Shown: positions 55,421-58,340 of the stretch, one piece after another | Layout: each line of letters opens with the position of its first letter | How positions within the stretch are numbered: the stretch's first letter is position 1 | Assembly (NCBI GenBank): GCA_947503365.1 | Contig: CANNDT010000017.1 | Location: 1-58,340 of the forward strand | Origin: CANNDT01 sp945876205 | GTDB lineage: Bacteria > Acidobacteriota > Vicinamibacteria > Vicinamibacterales > UBA2999 | Length of the DNA: 58,340 nucleotides | Direction of reading: 5' to 3' | Translations under genes and position numbers: made by a program | The notes under the pieces: model-generated | What the model was told of the DNA's origin: nothing | The model's database searches: none | What the model saw: only the letters and a program-made list of their open reading frames with translations

Positions 55421-56015
55421 CCGCGTCCGCGGTCCCTTCACTTTCGAGCTCGTCCCGTTCAGCCTTCACTCGTGAGACGTACGCGGCATCGGTGATGCTG
55501 CCGGTATTTACGTCGACATTCAGGCCGGCGCCGCGGAGGCTCGCCAGCAGCAACTGGATGCCCACGCCGGTGTCAGTCGCGGCGTTGGTGTTGCCGTTCT
55601 GCGCGATGATGAGCGCGCCCCGAAGCGCCTGCTGGCACGCGCGCATCGTGTCGAGAGGCACCTCCGTGGCGCCGCGCATCGCCGTATCAACGGCTGCAAG
55701 CCGAACGGACTTCTCCGCGTCGGTGTCTTTCGGCAACCGGTAGGCGGCGAGCACGGCCTCGTACGCCGTGCTGTCCTTGTCGATCAACGACGTCAGCATC
55801 TCGCGCAGCGCACGCAGGCGTGACGAAGCTTCCGAGAGGTCGGCCGCTTCTTCCGGCGTTCCCGTGCGCGTCCTGGGCAGGCCCGCGACCATCATCAGAA
55901 GAGACACGCCAACCGCGGCGGCGAGCGCTGACGCGGAGCCGCCGCCGGGCACCGGCTCGCTCGACGCGAAGGCATCGAGCAGGTCTTCGACCGCCATCGT
56001 TGAGTACGAAATCAT
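55377..56015 (-). CDS. Formimidoyltetrahydrofolate cyclodeaminase-family protein
   Basis: This 212-residue protein resembles the cyclodeaminase half of FtcD, which turns 5-formimino-THF into 5,10-methenyl-THF and ammonia. Motifs are LLDAFASSEPVPGGGSASALAAAVGVSL, SLIDKDSTAYEAVLAAYRLPK and ALIIAQNGNTNAATDTGVGIQLLLASLRGAGLNV. It overlaps the hutI end by 4 nt (ATGA), so a role in histidine breakdown is likely. The transferase half of FtcD is not in the window. The 3' end overlaps the convergent lepB-side gene by 44 nt. Confidence 0.85.
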   Translation of the reverse strand: MISYSTMAVEDLLDAFASSEPVPGGGSASALAAAVGVSLLMMVAGLPRTRTGTPEEAADLSEASSRLRALREMLTSLIDKDSTAYEAVLAAYRLPKDTDAEKSVRLAAVDTAMRGATEVPLDTMRACQQALRGALIIAQNGNTNAATDTGVGIQLLLASLRGAGLNVDVNTGSITDAAYVSRVKAERDELESEGTADAATAAAAAGLQAGPS

Positions 56016-57268
56016 TGACCCCAGAATACGGCCTTCCCGCGCTTGATCACCATACGAACTGGCGAGGCGCCCACGCGGATGAGGTCGGGAAGGCCGCCGC
56101 GGATCAAGACGGCATCCATGAGCTTGCCTGGCTCGAGGCTGCCGACCGAATCGGAGCGGTCGAGCGACCACGCCGCGTTGAGAGTGGCCGCGACCAGCGC
56201 TTCCTCGAGCGTCAGGTTCATCGCGAAACAGGCGAGGGCGATCGCGAACGGCATCGACGGTGAGAGGCCTGCGCCGGGGTTGATGTCGGTGGCAAGCGCG
56301 ACCGCCACCCCTCGATCGATCAGCATACGTGCGGGGGCCAGTCGGCCGGCCTTGAGGTAGAACGCGGCGATCGGCAGGAGGGTGGCGCACACGTTGGCTG
56401 CGCCGAGCGCGTCCGCGCCTGGCTCGTCTACGAACAGAAGATGATCGGCCGATCGAGCGCCTGCCTTGACCGCCACTTCTGTGCCGCCGCTCCTGCCAAA
56501 TTCCTCCGCGTGCACGCGCGGCTTGAGGCCGGCCTCCGCGGCCGCGGATAGAATCGCCAGCGACTCCTCCGGCGTGAAGGCACCATCCTCGCAAAACACG
56601 TCGCACCATTCCGCGAGGCCCTGGTCGACGACCCGCGGAATCATCTCGTTGATCACGAGCGCTACGTAGTCAGCGCGGCGCGACGTGTATTCGACGGGCA
56701 CGTCGTGCGCTCCGAGAAACGTGGAAACGAGGTCGATCGCATGCTCGGCGTCGAGGCGAGCGATCGCGCGGAGTTGCGTGAGCTCCGACTCGGTGGTCAG
56801 GCCGTAGCCGCTCTTGGCCTCGCAGGTGGTCGTGCCGTTCGCGAGCATCTCGTCAAGGCGCGGACGCGCGGCCGAGACGAGCTCCTCTTCCGATGCACCA
56901 CGCGTGGCTGCCACCGTCGCCGCGATCCCGCCGCCTGCCGCCGCGATCTCCGCGTAGGTGGCGCCCGAGAGCCGCCGCTGCAGCTCACCGCGCCGATCTC
57001 CTGCGAACACCACGTGCGTGTGCGGATCGACGAAGCCCGGCAGGACGGTGCATCCCCGCGCGTCAACGCGCGTGGCGTCTCGAACCAGCTCGACTCGTTC
57101 GGACAGCCGCGCTCGAGGACCGACGTAGGTGATCACGCCTTCATGCGCGGCCACCACCGAGTCGCGAAGCGGCGTGATCTCCCGCTGCGCCGGTCCACGG
57201 CGGGGCGCCGGTCCGGCGCAGGTCGCGATCAGGTCAGCGTGCTCGATGAGAAAGTCGGCGGGGATCAT
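56012..57268 (-). CDS. hutI: Imidazolonepropionase HutI
   Basis: HutI hydrolyses imidazolone-5-propionate to N-formimino-L-glutamate, the third step of histidine breakdown. The 418-residue amidohydrolase has the metal site PGFVDPHTHVVFAGDR, KSGYGLTTESELTQLRAI, VHAEEFGRSGG, SADHLLFVDEPG and ATDINPGAGLSPSMPF. It overlaps the DUF167 gene upstream and the cyclodeaminase gene downstream, each by 4 nt. hutH and hutU are not in the window. A stem-loop repeat ends 9 nt before its ATG. Confidence 0.94.
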   Translation of the reverse strand: MIPADFLIEHADLIATCAGPAPRRGPAQREITPLRDSVVAAHEGVITYVGPRARLSERVELVRDATRVDARGCTVLPGFVDPHTHVVFAGDRRGELQRRLSGATYAEIAAAGGGIAATVAATRGASEEELVSAARPRLDEMLANGTTTCEAKSGYGLTTESELTQLRAIARLDAEHAIDLVSTFLGAHDVPVEYTSRRADYVALVINEMIPRVVDQGLAEWCDVFCEDGAFTPEESLAILSAAAEAGLKPRVHAEEFGRSGGTEVAVKAGARSADHLLFVDEPGADALGAANVCATLLPIAAFYLKAGRLAPARMLIDRGVAVALATDINPGAGLSPSMPFAIALACFAMNLTLEEALVAATLNAAWSLDRSDSVGSLEPGKLMDAVLIRGGLPDLIRVGASPVRMVIKRGKAVFWGQ

Positions 57269-57579
57269 GGTTTGTCGCGGGCCGTAAAGGCCCGCGCCGC
57301 ATCATCCATGGCTCGGGCCGCGTCCTGCGTGCTGATTCCGGCAATGGCGACACGCTTCGTTCGCCCTCGATCCCCAGACACGATTGACACCGAGCGGCGC
57401 GGAACGCCAGCGGTCTTTGCCATCAACTGGATCAGCTCGGCATTGGCCGCACCCTCGACGGGCGGCGCCTTGAGCCGCACGAGCAGTGCGCCGTTGCGCG
57501 AACCGGCGATGCCAGGCCTGGACGCGCGCGGAATCACGCGGACCTCGATCACGACGCCGCCGGCAGTTGCGGTGATCAT
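57265..57579 (-). CDS. DUF167 (YggU-like) protein
   Basis: This 104-residue protein matches the small DUF167 family: VIEVRVIPRASRPGIAG, NGALLVRLKAPPVEGAANAELIQLMAK and VPRRSVSIVSGDRGRTKRVAIAG. The ATG at 57579 is used because the family starts there; the open frame is 28 codons longer. Its last 12 codons (DDAARAFTARDK) are written by a stem-loop repeat, and a second copy of that repeat lies just before its own start. Function of the family is unknown. It is coupled to hutI by a 4-nt overlap. Confidence 0.85.
   Translation of the reverse strand: MITATAGGVVIEVRVIPRASRPGIAGSRNGALLVRLKAPPVEGAANAELIQLMAKTAGVPRRSVSIVSGDRGRTKRVAIAGISTQDAARAMDDAARAFTARDKP
57277..57302. repeat. GTAAA-loop repeat before the hutI start, inside the DUF167 gene
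   Basis: GCGGGCC (57277-57283), GTAAA, GGCCCGC (57289-57295), tail GCCGCAT. It has the same plan as 24593 and 28421 but GGGCC stems in place of GGACC. It is translated as the end of the DUF167 protein and lies 9 nt upstream of the hutI ATG. Confidence 0.75.
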
Positions 57580-57584
57580 GTCTC

Positions 57585-57610
57585 GCGGGCCGTAAACGCC
57601 CGCGCCGCAT
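57585..57610. repeat. GTAAA-loop repeat before the DUF167 start
   Basis: GCGGGC (57585-57590), loop CGTAAAC, GCCCGC (57598-57603), tail GCCGCAT. It lies 5 nt upstream of the DUF167 ATG on the minus strand, the same orientation and nearly the same spacing as the copy upstream of hutI. Confidence 0.75.
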
Positions 57611-57682
57611 GACGATTGGAATCGCGCCGCATCATCCGTGCTCGTGAGTGAGAGTGCGCGCATGGAGCGCGTTAACCAGTCG

Positions 57683-58340
57683 TTAATCGTGGGGACGGAA
57701 TCGCCTCACGCCGTCGCCATTCTGCAGCACGAACTTCTGCACCCGCTTCCCATCGTCCACCTCACCGGTGTAGATGTTGCCGAGCGAGTCCATGGCGATG
57801 CCGTCGATCCAGTGGAGCTGCCCGGCCATGCGGCCCGGCGATCCGATGGCGCCGACATAGGCGCCGGTCTTGCGATCGTGGATCCACATGCGGTGGTTGG
57901 TGCCGTCGGCGACGATCACGTACTTCTGTCCCGCATCATGCGAGAACACGATGTTGTAGGTGGTGCCGCACATGCCGAGCGTCGGGTGGCCCGGTCCGCC
58001 GCATTCGGGACCGCGGGCAATCGTGTTGCCGGCAACCAGGAAGTTCTGGACGAACTTTCCCTGCTTGGTGAAGACGTGGATCCGGTTCTGGTCGCGGTCG
58101 CACACGTAGACCAGGCCGTCCACCGAGATGTGGACGCAGTGCAGGTCCGCGGACAGGTTGTCCCACTCGGGCGGCGGCGCCTTCTTCTTCCAGTCGTAAT
58201 CGGGAATCGGGCCGTTGTTGATCTGGCTCAGGGGCATGCCGTGCCCGCCCCACCCGCGCTTGAAGGCGCCCGTCTCCATGTCGTAGACGAGCACGCGCTT
58301 CCACTGCGCGATGTAGATCTCTCGCGCGTCTTCGTCGAGG
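57683..58340 (-). CDS. NHL/six-bladed beta-propeller protein (partial, N-terminus off the right edge)
   Basis: The frame is open to the window end, reading LDEDAREIYIAQWKRVLVYDMETG before the first in-frame start, so the true start lies outside. At least 218 residues are visible. Repeated blades end in patterns such as VHISVDGLVYVCDRDQNRIHVFTKQGKFV, YVIVADGTNHRMWIHDRKTGAYVG and WIDGIAMDSLGNIYTGEVDDGKRVQKF, typical of NHL propellers. Two Cys in PECGGPGHPTLGMCG could form a disulfide, hinting at export. Function is unknown. Confidence 0.75.
   Translation of the reverse strand, partial: LDEDAREIYIAQWKRVLVYDMETGAFKRGWGGHGMPLSQINNGPIPDYDWKKKAPPPEWDNLSADLHCVHISVDGLVYVCDRDQNRIHVFTKQGKFVQNFLVAGNTIARGPECGGPGHPTLGMCGTTYNIVFSHDAGQKYVIVADGTNHRMWIHDRKTGAYVGAIGSPGRMAGQLHWIDGIAMDSLGNIYTGEVDDGKRVQKFVLQNGDGVRRFRPHD

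Overview
The window is a 58 kb stretch of high-GC chromosome with no plasmid, phage or insertion-sequence genes. Gene content points to a Gram-negative-type bacterium with meso-diaminopimelate peptidoglycan (MurE carries a DNPR motif). Gene order (larB-mutS2-dnaG-rpoD-tRNA, a GT2-citrate synthase-carbonic anhydrase run, lepA-lepB) and the load of short palindromic repeats suggest Acidobacteriota, perhaps Vicinamibacteria. That placement is inference; no rRNA gene is present.

Layout, left to right. 1-6034: an ABC-2 exporter (permease cut by the left edge), a secreted beta-propeller protein, a fused alpha-beta 2-oxoacid dehydrogenase E1 divergent from a cupin, and a rhomboid protease. 6061-18855 (minus strand): a long, tightly packed run that starts with ychF, passes through seven glycan genes (GT4, three GT2s, two nucleotide-sugar epimerase-like proteins, a DegT aminotransferase), then an STN-domain secreted protein, a GNAT-like protein, yqeY, the lipid II flippase murJ and an MFS exporter. 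19006-35629 (plus strand): the division and cell-wall (dcw) cluster mraZ-rsmH-ftsL-ftsI-murE-murF-mraY-murD-ftsW-murG-murC-ftsQ-ftsA-ftsZ, behind a strong sigma-70 promoter and a four-repeat MraZ operator. murB and ddl are absent from it. 35746-42201: a radical SAM/B12-type protein, a polytopic glycosyltransferase, a SpoVG-like small protein, acpS, pgeF, an RNase H and a zinc-ribbon coiled-coil protein. 42270-49040 (minus strand): larB-mutS2-dnaG-rpoD followed 4 nt later by tRNA-Ile2(CAU). 49114-55420 (plus strand): a membrane GT2, citrate synthase, beta-carbonic anhydrase, lepA, lepB and a DUF4845-like protein. 55377-58340 (minus strand): a folate cyclodeaminase, hutI, a DUF167 protein and a beta-propeller protein cut by the right edge.

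MurE, MurF, MraY, MurD, MurG and MurC with MurJ supply lipid II; FtsZ, A, Q, L, W and I use it at the septum. The ychF-headed run probably makes a surface glycan or glycolipid.

The most unusual layer is not a gene family. At least six families of short stem-loop repeats recur here, and several lie inside or at the edges of coding sequences: a loop of MurF, the inter-domain linker of MurG, the last codons of murD and ftsQ, the start of the MFS gene, and the start regions of hutI and the DUF167 gene. The 350-bp break between murD and ftsW is packed with hairpins, and two of them have loops that could pair over 7 bases.
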